From the NCBI GenBank assembly GCA_021582295.1, contig CP091137.1, positions 576,001-640,000 of the forward strand: DNA of 64,000 bases, in the 5' to 3' direction. Position numbers and translations under genes: made by a program. The first letter of the stretch is position 1, and each line of letters starts with the position of its first letter. The DNA comes from Candidatus Thiovulum stygium (GTDB lineage Bacteria; Campylobacterota; Campylobacteria; Campylobacterales; Thiovulaceae). The notes below the pieces were generated by a model. That model had not been told where the DNA came from and did no database searches. It was given only the letters and a program-made list of their open reading frames with translations. Shown here piece after piece: positions 31,563-41,135 of the stretch.

Positions 31563-31578
31563 AGACTTTTTTGATAAT

Positions 31579-31989
31579 TTATTTTTTAAAGTGGTTAGCT
31601 AAAATACTATTTAGATTGACATCTATTTTAATACTATCGCCTCCTATAATTTGTTTGAAAAATATTTCCATCAATTTTTTAAAATCGAGTTCATTCAATT
31701 TGCCCAATTTTGAGATGAATCTATCTTGACTTAAAGTCTTAATTTGTGAAGTATTAATAGCACTTTCTGGTTGATTTGGCAACTGAATAGTTAAAGTATA
31801 TTTACTATTTTTTTTAGCATCACTCGTAGTCATTATAAAACCAATAGGAGTTTTTGAATTTTCGTGATAACTATTTTGACTAATTACAACAAATGGTCTT
31901 TTACCGAATTGTTCATGTTTGTAAATATTATTACCATCTTCACCTAATTCTATTAACCATATATCTAAAAAATCTATTTTTTTATTCAT
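31579..31989 (-). CDS. MazF/PemK-like toxin domain protein
   Basis: A 136-residue protein with the MazF/PemK fold pattern: DIWLIELGED at the N-terminus, then GKRPFVVISQN, a strand IGFIMTTS, a polar strand pair, and INTSQIKTLSQDRFISKLGKL, where S/T-x-Q and D-R are the conserved positions. MazF-type toxins are sequence-specific endoribonucleases. No antitoxin gene is visible on either side; upstream are only about 165 bases before clpX. Activity is therefore uncertain, and the catalytic Arg and Thr positions should be checked by alignment. Confidence 0.65.
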   Translation of the reverse strand: MNKKIDFLDIWLIELGEDGNNIYKHEQFGKRPFVVISQNSYHENSKTPIGFIMTTSDAKKNSKYTLTIQLPNQPESAINTSQIKTLSQDRFISKLGKLNELDFKKLMEIFFKQIIGGDSIKIDVNLNSILANHFKK

Positions 31990-32082
31990 TGAATTATACT
32001 CATTGTTAAAATTATAAAAATTATATCATATGCTTTATTTTTTTATTACAATATAAATCTTTTTTTCTATTTCATTGGAGGA

Positions 32083-32150
32083 TTGAAAAAAGGATAAATA
32101 TGTTAGACTTTTATGGTCTCCGTTAGGAGGTAAAAAGTTGAAAAAAGGAT
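32083..32150 (+). promoter_or_regulatory. clpX leader with duplicated ribosome-site block and mini-ORFs
   Basis: The 13-base word TTGAAAAAAGGAT occurs at 32083-32095 and again at 32138-32150, each preceded by GGAGG. Between them an ATG at 32100 opens a nine-codon frame (MLDFYGLR, stop at 32124-32126). A second GGAGG (32126-32130) sits seven bases before TTG at 32138, which opens a 13-codon frame overlapping the clpX start. CTCC-GTTA-GGAG (from 32118) forms a small hairpin that could hide this site. Translational control of clpX is an inference. Confidence 0.45.
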
Positions 32151-32156
32151 TAAAAA

Positions 32157-33461
32157 ATGGCAAAAAAAAGAGAAGATAAATGTGATTTTTGTGGTGTTGA
32201 AGAGACACTAGATAATCCATTTATTCTTGGTGAAAATGGAAAAATTTGTCGAGATTGTTCATATCAAATTTATGATCTTTTTGCAACTGAAATGGTTGGA
32301 ACAATAACTCCAGAGTTTCAAGAAGCTCAAAACGAACGACGAAAGCAAGAAAATAATCCAAATTATAATAATTTGCAAAATAGTAAAACAAGTTTGAATA
32401 ATAACAATAAAATTCAGACTCCACGAGAAATTAAAACGGTTCTTGATCAATATGTTATTGGACAAGAAAATGCTAAAAAAATATTATCAGTGGCTGTATA
32501 TAATCATTATAAGAGACTATTCCAAAAGAATATAAAAAATGATAAAGTTGAACTTCAAAAATCCAATGTTTTATTACTTGGACCAACTGGTAGTGGAAAA
32601 ACACTTCTTGCTCAAACGATTGCACGAACTTTAAATGTGCCAATTGCAATAACTGATGCTACTAGTTTAACTGAAGCTGGTTATGTTGGAGAAGATGTTG
32701 AAAATATTCTTGTGCGACTTCTTCAGGCTTCAAATGGAGATGTAAAACGAGCTGAACAAGGGATCGTTTTTATTGACGAAATCGATAAAATTGCGAGACT
32801 TGGTGAAAATCGAAGTATAACTCGAGATGTTTCTGGTGAAGGTGTTCAACAGGCTCTTTTAAAAATTATCGAAGGTAGTCTCGTAAATGTTCCGCCTCAA
32901 GGTGGCAGAAAACATCCAAATCAAGAGTTCATACAAATTAATACTTCTGAAATATTATTTATATGTGGCGGTGCATTTGATGGAATTGAATCGATTATCG
33001 AGAAAAAATTAAGTGGCAACAGTATGGGTTTTACTCAAGCTAAAAAAACAAAAGTTGATCGAGATACGATTCTCGGAATGGTTGAACCTGATGACCTCAT
33101 CAAATTTGGCTTAATTCCTGAATTAATTGGTCGTTTGCCTGTTGTCGGAGTTTTAAATCAACTTTCTGTTGATGATATGAAACATATTTTGACTCAACCT
33201 AAAAATGCAATCGTAAAACAGTATCAAAGACTATTTGAGTTAGATGGTGCGGAACTTATTTTTTCTGATGAGGCAATTGGCGAAATCGCAAAAGAATCCA
33301 TCAAACGAAAAACTGGAGCAAGAGGAACTCGAGCGATTATCGAACATGTAATGTTAGATGTAATGTTTGATTTACCTGAATATCGAGGCAAAAAAATCGA
33401 AATTAATGATAATGTTGTTCGTGGAACTGAAAAACCACAAGTTATCGATCAAAATTCATAG
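32157..33461 (+). CDS. clpX: ATP-dependent Clp protease, ATP-binding subunit ClpX
   Basis: AAA+ unfoldase feeding ClpP. The N-terminal zinc-binding domain has Cys at residues 9, 12, 31 and 34 (CDFC, CRDC). Walker A GPTGSGKT lies near residue 142, followed by [18 protein letters not shown], Walker [11 protein letters not shown], and the IGF-type loop position occupied by MGF (SGNSMGF). Length 434 is typical. clpP is not adjacent. An octamer at 33094 encodes Leu-Ile. Confidence 0.97.
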   Translation: MAKKREDKCDFCGVEETLDNPFILGENGKICRDCSYQIYDLFATEMVGTITPEFQEAQNERRKQENNPNYNNLQNSKTSLNNNNKIQTPREIKTVLDQYVIGQENAKKILSVAVYNHYKRLFQKNIKNDKVELQKSNVLLLGPTGSGKTLLAQTIARTLNVPIAITDATSLTEAGYVGEDVENILVRLLQASNGDVKRAEQGIVFIDEIDKIARLGENRSITRDVSGEGVQQALLKIIEGSLVNVPPQGGRKHPNQEFIQINTSEILFICGGAFDGIESIIEKKLSGNSMGFTQAKKTKVDRDTILGMVEPDDLIKFGLIPELIGRLPVVGVLNQLSVDDMKHILTQPKNAIVKQYQRLFELDGAELIFSDEAIGEIAKESIKRKTGARGTRAIIEHVMLDVMFDLPEYRGKKIEINDNVVRGTEKPQVIDQNS

Positions 33462-33491
33462 GCAAAATAAATTTAAAATATATATAATTTT

Positions 33492-34511
33492 ATGATTTTA
33501 GATGATAATTTTTATCTCAATTTGGCAATCGATGAAGCTTGGAAATTTCAAGGTTTAACCTATCCGAATCCAGCTGTTGGTTCTCTCGTTCGCGGTGAAA
33601 ATGGCGAAATTTTGTCAATTGAAGCTCATCGAGAAGCTGGTTCGCCACATGCCGAAGTTCTTGCGATTCAAAGTGCATATTTTAAATTAACTGGCGATAC
33701 CAAAATTTTTAAATTAACAAGTTCTTCTGAAATTCACGACTATCTAATTAATAATAGTAATAACTTATTTATTAAAAGCGAAATATATGTTTCGCTTGAA
33801 CCGTGTAATCATTTTGGAAAAACTCCACCATGTTCAATTTTAATAAAAAAACTAAATTTTAAAAGAGTAATTATAGGTATTCGAGATTTTAATAATATTG
33901 CTTCTGGCGGAATCGAAACCCTAAAATTTGCTGGAATCGAAACAATAGTTTTGAATTCGCAAAAAGCAAAAGATTTAATAGAACCTTTTTATTTTTGGAG
34001 TCAAAAAAATAAATTCAGTTTATTTAAAATGGCTCAAACTATAAATGGTAATATTAAAGGTGGAACAATTTCGTCATTAAATTCACGAACTCATGTTCAT
34101 TCGATTCGCAATAAAATTACTTTTTTGGCAATCGGTGGCGAAACTGTTCGAACCGATAAACCAATTTTAGATTCGCGACTTGTAAATGGTAAAGCACCAA
34201 ATATTTTAATAATTTCTCGAGAAAAAAATCTTGATAATTTTGATAAAAATATAAGTTTATTTAAAATAAATAATCGAACTGTTCAAGTTGTTAATATCGA
34301 TGATTTGAAAAAAATTAACGGTTTTATCTTGTTTGAAGGTGGTTTTGAACTTTTAAAAAATATATATTTCGAAATAGATTGGCTTTTATTATATATATCT
34401 AGTGATATTAGTAATCGAGAAGCTTTACAAGATTTAGACAAATTTGGATTTTTGCCAATTTATTCTAAAATAATTGATAATGATATTATAATTTGGTTAA
34501 GGAGAATATAA
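33492..34511 (+). CDS. ribD: Bifunctional diaminohydroxyphosphoribosylaminopyrimidine deaminase / reductase
   Basis: Two consecutive steps of riboflavin synthesis. The deaminase zinc site is HAEVLAI plus SLEPCNHFGKTPPCS (about residues 50-118). The reductase domain follows from about residue 175, beginning KMAQTINGNIKGG with the R-x-x-x-D-A-like SIRNKITFLAIGGETVRTD. 339 residues, normal. Other rib genes are absent. The stop overlaps the upstream region of the next gene. Confidence 0.94.
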   Translation: MILDDNFYLNLAIDEAWKFQGLTYPNPAVGSLVRGENGEILSIEAHREAGSPHAEVLAIQSAYFKLTGDTKIFKLTSSSEIHDYLINNSNNLFIKSEIYVSLEPCNHFGKTPPCSILIKKLNFKRVIIGIRDFNNIASGGIETLKFAGIETIVLNSQKAKDLIEPFYFWSQKNKFSLFKMAQTINGNIKGGTISSLNSRTHVHSIRNKITFLAIGGETVRTDKPILDSRLVNGKAPNILIISREKNLDNFDKNISLFKINNRTVQVVNIDDLKKINGFILFEGGFELLKNIYFEIDWLLLYISSDISNREALQDLDKFGFLPIYSKIIDNDIIIWLRRI

Positions 34512-34516
34512 ATAAA

Positions 34517-35662
34517 ATGATAAAACTAAAAAAGATAAGAGCTATTGATAATGAAATTCTCGATAAAATCGGTTTTCAGTGGCACACTGATAGCGACGGC
34601 ACCTCTTATGTTGCCGATGAAATTCTTTTAATTAACGAAAAAGATGCTCAAAATTATTATAATGCCTCAAACGAATTATATGAAATGTTTATAAAAGCTG
34701 GTGAATATGTTATTAAAAACAATTTATGGCACGAAATAGGAATTCCTTATAATTTAGTTGAGCTAATAAAAAAATCTTGGGAAAATGATGAACATTTTCA
34801 TATATATAGCAGATTTGATTTTTCAGGTGGAATTAATAATCAGCCTATTAAATTAATCGAATTCAATGCTGATACTCCGACGGCAATTTTTGAAACTTCA
34901 GTAATTCAGTGGGCAATGTTGAAATTTAATGATTTGCCAGATGAACAATTTAATAATCTATATAATACAGTTATTAAAAGTTTTAAAAATTTAATAACTG
35001 GTGAGAAGATTCTTTTTTCAAGTGCTGAAGGCAATCTTGAAGAAGAGCGAACAGTTAAATTTTTGCAAAATATGGCCATCGATGCTGGTTTTGAGACAGA
35101 TTTCGAATATTTGCATCGAGTTAAGTTTTCGGAAGATGGTATTTTTAACAGCAATGATCAATATTTTCGTTATTGGTTCAAATTATATCCTTGGGAGAAT
35201 ATTGCTCTCGAAGAATCTGATTTGATTTATATTCTCGAGAAAATTTATGCTAATAATCGCGGTGTTGTTTTGAACCCTCCATATGTTTTAATTTTTCAGA
35301 GCAAAGCTATACTTAAAATTATAAATGATCTTTTTCCAGATTCACCATATATTTTAAAAGCAAGTTTTGACTCTGAAACTTTTAAAAATAAAAAGTATGT
35401 TCAAAAACGATTTTTTGGTCGTGAAGGTAATAATATAAGAATAGTCTCTGAAAATGGCGAAACTGAAATTGAAACTGGCGGAAATTATGAAATGTATCGT
35501 TCTGTTTATCAAGAATATACAGAATTTATAACCGACCAAAATAATTTGAGTTATCAAGCTGGAGTCTTTTTTTCAGGTGAAGGTTGCGGTTTAGGTTTTC
35601 GTCGTGGCGGAAAAATTTTAAATAATATGAGTAAATTTATAGGACATATGGTAAATGAATAG
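34517..35662 (+). CDS. Glutathionylspermidine synthase family protein (YgiC-like)
   Basis: An ATP-grasp ligase-like protein of about 381 residues. RFDFSGG and LIEFNADTPTAIFETS are the characteristic substrate and metal-binding segments of the GSP-synthase C-terminal family, and ILKASFDSETFKNKKYVQKRFFGREG near residue 290 contains the ATP-binding residues. ATG at 34517 is chosen with AAGGAG at 34499-34504; a TTG-started frame begins eight codons earlier. YgiC-type members join an unknown substrate and are not true GSP synthases. It overlaps ycjX by eight bases, suggesting joint function. Confidence 0.8.
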   Translation: MIKLKKIRAIDNEILDKIGFQWHTDSDGTSYVADEILLINEKDAQNYYNASNELYEMFIKAGEYVIKNNLWHEIGIPYNLVELIKKSWENDEHFHIYSRFDFSGGINNQPIKLIEFNADTPTAIFETSVIQWAMLKFNDLPDEQFNNLYNTVIKSFKNLITGEKILFSSAEGNLEEERTVKFLQNMAIDAGFETDFEYLHRVKFSEDGIFNSNDQYFRYWFKLYPWENIALEESDLIYILEKIYANNRGVVLNPPYVLIFQSKAILKIINDLFPDSPYILKASFDSETFKNKKYVQKRFFGREGNNIRIVSENGETEIETGGNYEMYRSVYQEYTEFITDQNNLSYQAGVFFSGEGCGLGFRRGGKILNNMSKFIGHMVNE

Positions 35663-36986
35663 TAAAGATTATATTTCTAACCTCATCAAAGAGTTTAATT
35701 TTGGAAATATTTTTGAAAGACGAGAACGAATTAAAATTGCTGTTTCGGGTTGGAGTGGTTCAGGTAAAACATATTTTATTGCTTCAACTATAAATCAGCT
35801 TTTATCTGGCAAAAAAATTCAACGAGTTGCTAGAGAACGAGGTGTCGAATTTGTCGGTCGCTTAGTTTCTGAAAATGAAAAACAGGACAAAGAAAAAGAT
35901 GAAAATAGCAATCTTTTTCCGTATCGAACTATTGTTGATATTTCTCAAGGTGATGAGGGTAAATGGCTTGGTTCAACAACTACGATTTCTCGAGCTTTGA
36001 TTGAACTTGAAATAAAAAGCAAAAATAAATTATTTCCGAATAAATTTCTTGAAATTGAACTTGTTGATTATCCAGGTGAATGGCTTGCAGATTTGCCTCT
36101 TTATGAAAAAAATTTTGCTGATTGGGGTGATGAGGTAATCGCTGATATTCGAAATTCATCTCAAAAACGAGATTTTGCTCGTGAATGGCTAAATTCAATT
36201 TCTGGTGGCGATATTTATAGTTATAGTGATGGTAGCAGTGATGAAGACATTGTCGCAAGTTTTAAAACATATTTAAAATCTCTCGGTTCTAATGGTTATA
36301 CTTTTATTCAGCCAAGTCGCCATTTATTCAAAAATGGTGTCGCCGATGCTTCGATTTTGCTTTTTACTCCGTTGCCAAAACCAAAATATTTAACTCCACA
36401 TGAAGATTCTTTATATTCACGATTTAATAGAAGATATATAAGATATCAAAAAGAGTTTGTAAATTTAATTTATGAAACTTGGTTTAAAGAATTTGATAGA
36501 CAAATTATTTTACTCGATATTTTTAAACCGTTGAGCAATGGTAAAAATAGCTTTTATGATTTATCAAGTTCGATATTTAAAATTGTAAAATTATATAAAT
36601 ATGGAGCTAATACTTTTTTAAAATATTTGACATATCGCAAAATAGATCGAGTAATTTTTTGTGCAACCAAAAGTGATTTAGTTCCGCAAGAACAACGAGA
36701 AAATTTGCAAAAACTTTTAATAAATACGATTGAAGAGGCAACTCGAGAATTAAAATTACAAAATATTGAGACAAATATTTTTACGATTTCTTCTGTTGAA
36801 GGCAAAATAAAAGGTGGCATAGATAATTCGATAACTATTCCTGAAGCTATTGAAAATATAGAAAATAATAAAGAATTTAATATTCAGAAAGCTTTTCCGC
36901 CACAATTTTCTGAACGAAATGTTGATGCCGTAAATCATATTAATATGGATCTAGTAATTGATAAATTAATAGGAGATAGATTATGA
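35655..36986 (+). CDS. ycjX: YcjX-family NTP-binding protein (DUF463)
   Basis: A stress-associated P-loop protein of unknown substrate. Walker A GWSGSGKTYFI is at about residues 32-42. LVDYPGEWLADLPL is the YcjX-specific motif, and RVIFCATKSDLVPQEQ acts as the base-recognition strand (T/A-K-S-D). At 443 residues it is near family length. The ATG overlaps the YgiC-like gene by eight bases, and the end overlaps murI by four. In gamma-proteobacteria ycjX is paired with the membrane protein ycjF; no ycjF is seen here. Octamers at 35680 and 36129. Confidence 0.88.
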   Translation: MNSKDYISNLIKEFNFGNIFERRERIKIAVSGWSGSGKTYFIASTINQLLSGKKIQRVARERGVEFVGRLVSENEKQDKEKDENSNLFPYRTIVDISQGDEGKWLGSTTTISRALIELEIKSKNKLFPNKFLEIELVDYPGEWLADLPLYEKNFADWGDEVIADIRNSSQKRDFAREWLNSISGGDIYSYSDGSSDEDIVASFKTYLKSLGSNGYTFIQPSRHLFKNGVADASILLFTPLPKPKYLTPHEDSLYSRFNRRYIRYQKEFVNLIYETWFKEFDRQIILLDIFKPLSNGKNSFYDLSSSIFKIVKLYKYGANTFLKYLTYRKIDRVIFCATKSDLVPQEQRENLQKLLINTIEEATRELKLQNIETNIFTISSVEGKIKGGIDNSITIPEAIENIENNKEFNIQKAFPPQFSERNVDAVNHINMDLVIDKLIGDRL

Positions 36987-37738
36987 GAATTGGTGTTTTT
37001 GATAGCGGTGTTGGTGGTTTAACTGTTGTTAAATCGTTGCTTGATAGCAAATTGTTCCGTGAAATTATATATTTTGGTGATACTGCACGAGTGCCATATG
37101 GTAGTAAAGATAAAAATACTATTATAAGATATTCACTAGAAGCAGTAGAATTTTTTAAGAATTTTAATATCGAATTACTTGTTGTTGCTTGTAATACTGT
37201 TAGTGCAAATGCTCTTCCGAAAATGCGAGAAGAGGCTGATTTTCCAATTGTTGGAGTTATCGAATCTGGAGTTTTGGCTTTGCAAAATAGCGATTTGCAA
37301 AAAGATGAACCTATTTTAGTTATTGGAACTTCTGCAACTATCGGTAGTGGTATATATCAGAATCTTTTAAATCAAAATGGTTATAGTAATGTTGAAGCAA
37401 TGGCAACTGGTCTTTTTGTTCCTCTTGTTGAAGAAGGCATTTTTAAAGGTGAAGTTCTCGATTCGACAATGGATTTTTATTTTAAAAAGCTAAAATCGAA
37501 ACCTCATCGAGTGATTTTAGGTTGCACACATTTTCCAATGATTGGCACTGAAATTGCAAATTATTGGGACAAAAAACCTGCACTTGTCCATTCTGGTGAT
37601 GCAATTATGCAATATCTTAAGAATATATATCCAGATTTGAAAATAGGTAATACTGATATTAAATTTTTTGCCTCTGAAAATCCTCATCATTTAAAAGTTG
37701 TTGCAAAAATGTGGCTCGGTTTAGAAAGCAGTAATTAA
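36983..37738 (+). CDS. murI: Glutamate racemase
   Basis: Supplies D-glutamate for peptidoglycan. Both catalytic Cys residues are present in VVACNTVSANALP (about residue 75) and ILGCTHFPMI (about residue 181). The N-terminal IGVFDSGVGGLTVV is diagnostic. 251 residues. The ATG overlaps the ycjX stop by four bases (ATGA). nadC starts two bases after its stop. Confidence 0.96.
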   Translation: MRIGVFDSGVGGLTVVKSLLDSKLFREIIYFGDTARVPYGSKDKNTIIRYSLEAVEFFKNFNIELLVVACNTVSANALPKMREEADFPIVGVIESGVLALQNSDLQKDEPILVIGTSATIGSGIYQNLLNQNGYSNVEAMATGLFVPLVEEGIFKGEVLDSTMDFYFKKLKSKPHRVILGCTHFPMIGTEIANYWDKKPALVHSGDAIMQYLKNIYPDLKIGNTDIKFFASENPHHLKVVAKMWLGLESSN

Positions 37739-37739
37739 A

Positions 37740-38567
37740 ATGTTAAGTATCGATAAATTTTTAGAATTGTCTCTTCAAGAAGATGTTGGTCGAGGAGATC
37801 TTTTTTCGCGAGTCTCAAAATCTATAAATGCTCAAGGTCGAATTCTTGCAAAAAGTCGTGGAATTCTTGCTGGTGAAATTTACGGTTCTCGTCTCGCTGA
37901 ACTTCAAAATTTTAAAATCGAATGGCTAAAACGAGATGGCGAAACTTTTGAAATTGGAGAAAATTTATTAAAAATAGAGGGTGATTCACATACGATTTTA
38001 AAAATCGAAAGAACTCTCTTAAATATTATTTTACATGCATCTTCGATTGCAACTAATTCAAATAGTTATGTTGAAATTATAAAAAATAGCGGTTTTAATA
38101 CTAAAATTTTAGATACTCGAAAAACAAGACCAATGTTACGAAATTTTGAAAAATATGCTTCTCGAATTGGTGGAGCAATAAATCACAGAATGGGTCTTGA
38201 TGATGCCCTAATGTTAAAAGATACTCATCTTAAAGTTATAACTGATTTAGATAATTTTTTAAAAAATGCTCGTAAAAATATACCTTTTACTTCAATGATT
38301 GAAATTGAATGTGAAACTGTTGAATTTGCAAAAGAAGTTATAAAAAAAGATATAGATATATTAATGTGTGATAATATGAATATCGATGAGGTTCGTGAAG
38401 TTGTAAATTTCAGAAATGAGTTTTCGCCAAAAATTAAAATTGAAGCAAGTGGAAATATGCGACTCGATCGAATTTTGGAATATGCAAAAACTGGAGTTGA
38501 TGCAATTTCTATTGGTGCAATTATTCATGGTGCAAATTGGCTTGATTTATCGATGAAAATCGAATAA
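37740..38567 (+). CDS. nadC: Nicotinate-nucleotide pyrophosphorylase (carboxylating)
   Basis: Converts quinolinate and PRPP to nicotinate mononucleotide in NAD synthesis. LQEDVGRGDLFS opens the protein; KILDTRKTRPMLR and HRMGLDDALMLKDTH form the quinolinate and phosphate sites. IEIECETVEFA and IEASGNMRLDRI are the barrel acids. 275 residues, normal. nadA and nadB are not in the window. An octamer at 38385 encodes Asp-Glu-Val. Confidence 0.96.
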   Translation: MLSIDKFLELSLQEDVGRGDLFSRVSKSINAQGRILAKSRGILAGEIYGSRLAELQNFKIEWLKRDGETFEIGENLLKIEGDSHTILKIERTLLNIILHASSIATNSNSYVEIIKNSGFNTKILDTRKTRPMLRNFEKYASRIGGAINHRMGLDDALMLKDTHLKVITDLDNFLKNARKNIPFTSMIEIECETVEFAKEVIKKDIDILMCDNMNIDEVREVVNFRNEFSPKIKIEASGNMRLDRILEYAKTGVDAISIGAIIHGANWLDLSMKIE

Positions 38568-38606
38568 AATATAATATTAGTTTATATAAAAAGATAGAGA
38601 ATAATT

Positions 38607-39631
38607 TTGAGTTTTATTACGATTTCACGAGATAACTATTTTTATAATTTAAGTTTAGTTGCTAAAAAAGTTGATTCAATTGAACAAATTGCTGTTGTTC
38701 TAAAAGATAATGCTTATGGTCACGGTCTTGAGCAAATGGCAAGTTTGGCTCGAGAATTTGGAATTAAAAGAGCTGTTGTGCGAAAAACAGCTGAAGCTCG
38801 AATAATTGCAAAATATTTTAATTATATTCTTATACTTGCTCCAGAAGAAATCGAAGATAATAATAAGTTCTTTTATACGATTAATCGCATCGAAGATATT
38901 TATAAATATAAAAAAAATATAAATATAGAACTTAAAATCGATACTGGTATGCATAGACTTGGCATTTCTCAATTAGAAATATATTTTGCTCTTAATTTAA
39001 TAAAAAGTAGAAGTTTAAGATTACGAGGTTTTTTCACACATTTTCGTGAAGCTGATGAGCTCAGTTCAACTTTTTTATTCAACGAGAACTTTTTAATAAT
39101 TTGCGAGAAAATGTTCTCGATTCATGTTTTAATAATATTAATGTTCATAGTAATAATTCAGCTGGAATTTTTAGAAATGGAAATATTATTAAAAATGATA
39201 TGGTTCGAGTCGGAATTGCTAGTTACGGTTATATTTTAGGTAGTGAAGCTCTAAAATTTCCAAAATTAAAACCTGTTTTATCACTTTGGGGTGAAAAAGT
39301 TGGAACTCTAAAATATATAAAAGATGGTTATCGAATTGGTTATGGTGGAATTACTGAAGTTTCTGGTGAAAAATATATATCTATTTATGATATAGGTTAT
39401 AGTGATGGTTTTCGTCGTTTGCCAGAAAATATTATAAAAGATAGAATTTTTAGAACTCCACAAAATAATTATATTTTAGGTAAAGTTTCTATGGATTCGA
39501 TTGCGATAAATTCGCATCTTGATCAGATTCAGATTTTTAGTTCGGCTTCAGATTTGGCAAAAATTTATGGAACAACAGAATATGAAGTTCTCGTTTCACT
39601 TTCAAATAAGATTGAACGACAAATTATTTAA
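38607..39631 (+). CDS. alr: Alanine racemase (one frameshift)
   Basis: PLP enzyme making D-alanine for peptidoglycan. The PLP Lys is in VVLKDNAYGHG at about residue 33. IDTGMHRLGI follows, then FFTHFREADE. The second piece, in another frame, carries HSNNSAGIF, MVRVGIASYGY with the catalytic Tyr region, and KVSMDSIAI. The break lies at the T5 run 39090-39094; adding or removing one base joins both into about 341 residues. A sequencing error is likely. TTG start. mraY follows in the same direction, giving a cell-wall cluster with murI. Confidence 0.9.
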
Positions 39632-39655
39632 ATAATATATAATAAGGAAAGTTAA

Positions 39656-40714
39656 ATGTTATATGAATTGTATAATATATTTAATATTAATGTTTTTCAC
39701 TATTTGACAGTTAGGGCAGGATTTGCTTTTTTTATCGCATTGATTTTTACACTTTTTGCAATTCCGCAATTTATTCAATGGGCAGTTGCAAAAAAGTTTG
39801 AACAACCGATTTATGAACTCGTAACACAACATAAAGCAAAAAGCAAAATTCCAACAATGGGTGGAACAGTTTTTATTATTGCAACTATTATTGCAACGAT
39901 AATTTCAGCTAATTTAAATAATATTTATGTATTAGGCGGAATTATGACTTTGGCAATTTTTTCGATAATTGGAATGAGTGATGATCTCGGCAAAATTCTC
40001 GGAACAAGTAATAAAGCTGGTTTAAGTGCAAAATATAAATTATATTTTCAGATTTTGGCTTCGCTTTTTATTGGTTTAGCACTATATTTAAATGGTTTCC
40101 CAACTGAATTATATGTGCCGTTTTTAAAAAATAGTGTTACTGAACTTGGCTGGTTAATAGTTCCATTAGTGATTCTTGTTTTTGTAAGTTCATCAAATGC
40201 TGTAAATTTAACTGATGGACTTGACGGTTTAGCAACTGTGCCATCGATTTTTGCTGTTGTAACTATGGGTATTTTTGCATATTTAAGTGGCAATGTAATA
40301 ACCAGCACATATTTATTATTACCACATATAAGTGGAATTGGCGAAATTGTTGTAATGGCAAGTGCTTTAGCAGGAGCTTTACTCGGATTTCTCTGGTATA
40401 ACTCACATCCAGCTGAAATTTTTATGGGCGATAGCGGAAGTTTAGCACTTGGCGGATTTATCGGTTATATGGCAATTATTACAAAAAACGAGATATTATT
40501 AATATTAATAGGCTTGATTTTTGTTATCGAAGCTATGACTGTAATTATTCAGGTAACAAGTTATAAAACTCGAAAAAAGCGAATATTTTTAATGGCACCG
40601 ATTCATCACCATTTTGAAAAAAAGAATTGGCATGAAAGTAAAATTATTATTCGGTTTTGGATAGTTTCATTGCTATCTAATTTATTAGCTCTTATGACTT
40701 TAAAAATTAGATAA
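39656..40714 (+). CDS. mraY: Phospho-N-acetylmuramoyl-pentapeptide transferase
   Basis: Integral membrane enzyme that makes lipid I. About ten hydrophobic helices are visible. Key motifs: IPTMGGTVFI, the catalytic acids in MSDDLGKI and NAVNLTDGLDGLA, MGDSGSLALGG, and MAPIHHHFEKKNWHE with the His cluster. 352 residues, normal. A good AAGGAAAG site precedes the ATG. murD, often next to it, is not in this window. Confidence 0.97.
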   Translation: MLYELYNIFNINVFHYLTVRAGFAFFIALIFTLFAIPQFIQWAVAKKFEQPIYELVTQHKAKSKIPTMGGTVFIIATIIATIISANLNNIYVLGGIMTLAIFSIIGMSDDLGKILGTSNKAGLSAKYKLYFQILASLFIGLALYLNGFPTELYVPFLKNSVTELGWLIVPLVILVFVSSSNAVNLTDGLDGLATVPSIFAVVTMGIFAYLSGNVITSTYLLLPHISGIGEIVVMASALAGALLGFLWYNSHPAEIFMGDSGSLALGGFIGYMAIITKNEILLILIGLIFVIEAMTVIIQVTSYKTRKKRIFLMAPIHHHFEKKNWHESKIIIRFWIVSLLSNLLALMTLKIR

Positions 40715-40733
40715 TATATAAAAGGATAAAAAT

Positions 40734-41063
40734 ATGTCTGTTTTAATAGAAGAAATCGTAAATAGTTCAAATGGCTTAACTAGATATATAGTTCTAAAAA
40801 AAGCTCAAGAAATGAAAATAGAGTTATTACACGAAGGTGATGCTCATCGATATTGGATTCAAGATGATGAAGCGATTGAACTTAAATTAGCTCTACGAGT
40901 ATATCAAAGAGATATTTTATTAAAACATATTGAACAACTTGGAATTCGAGATTCACTAACTCTTGAAATTGCAAAAATTTACAATATGGAATATTTATTA
41001 AAAGATAATGATGAGGTTGAAATTTTAAGAAATCAAGTTCGTCAGTTTTTAACTGATTCGTAA
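40734..41063 (+). CDS. Small conserved-looking protein, unknown
   Basis: A 109-residue, mixed-charge, mainly helical protein with no signal peptide or membrane span. A strong AAAAGGATAA site precedes the ATG by a few bases, and it follows mraY by 19 bases, so it is probably the last gene of the murI-alr-mraY run before a strong terminator. An octamer at 41010 encodes Asp-Glu-Val. I do not recognise the family. Confidence 0.65.
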   Translation: MSVLIEEIVNSSNGLTRYIVLKKAQEMKIELLHEGDAHRYWIQDDEAIELKLALRVYQRDILLKHIEQLGIRDSLTLEIAKIYNMEYLLKDNDEVEILRNQVRQFLTDS

Positions 41064-41088
41064 AAATATAAATTTTTTACACAATATG

Positions 41089-41110
41089 GGAATGGTCAAG
41101 AGACCATTCC
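41089..41110. terminator. Bidirectional terminator between convergent genes
   Basis: A perfect nine-pair stem GGAATGGTC (41089-41097) / GACCATTCC (41102-41110) with a four-base loop. It lies midway between the end of the small gene at 41063 and the reverse-strand gene ending at 41136. Confidence 0.88.
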
Positions 41111-41135
41111 TGAAGAGATTTAACAAAAAATCAAA

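Larger units (their letters stand above)
30797..31578 (-). other. Gene-free stretch of about 780 bases
   Basis: No credible coding region was found here: short frames exist but lack ribosome sites and protein-like composition. It contains the putative promoter region of aguB (near 30800-30840), a block of less A/T-biased sequence at about 30840-30925, a hairpin at 31030-31060 with an octamer in its loop, a palindrome cluster at 31314-31342, and an inverted octamer pair at 31526-31562. A non-coding RNA or a decayed element is possible; I recognise neither tmRNA, SRP RNA nor RNase P RNA features. Confidence 0.6.
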
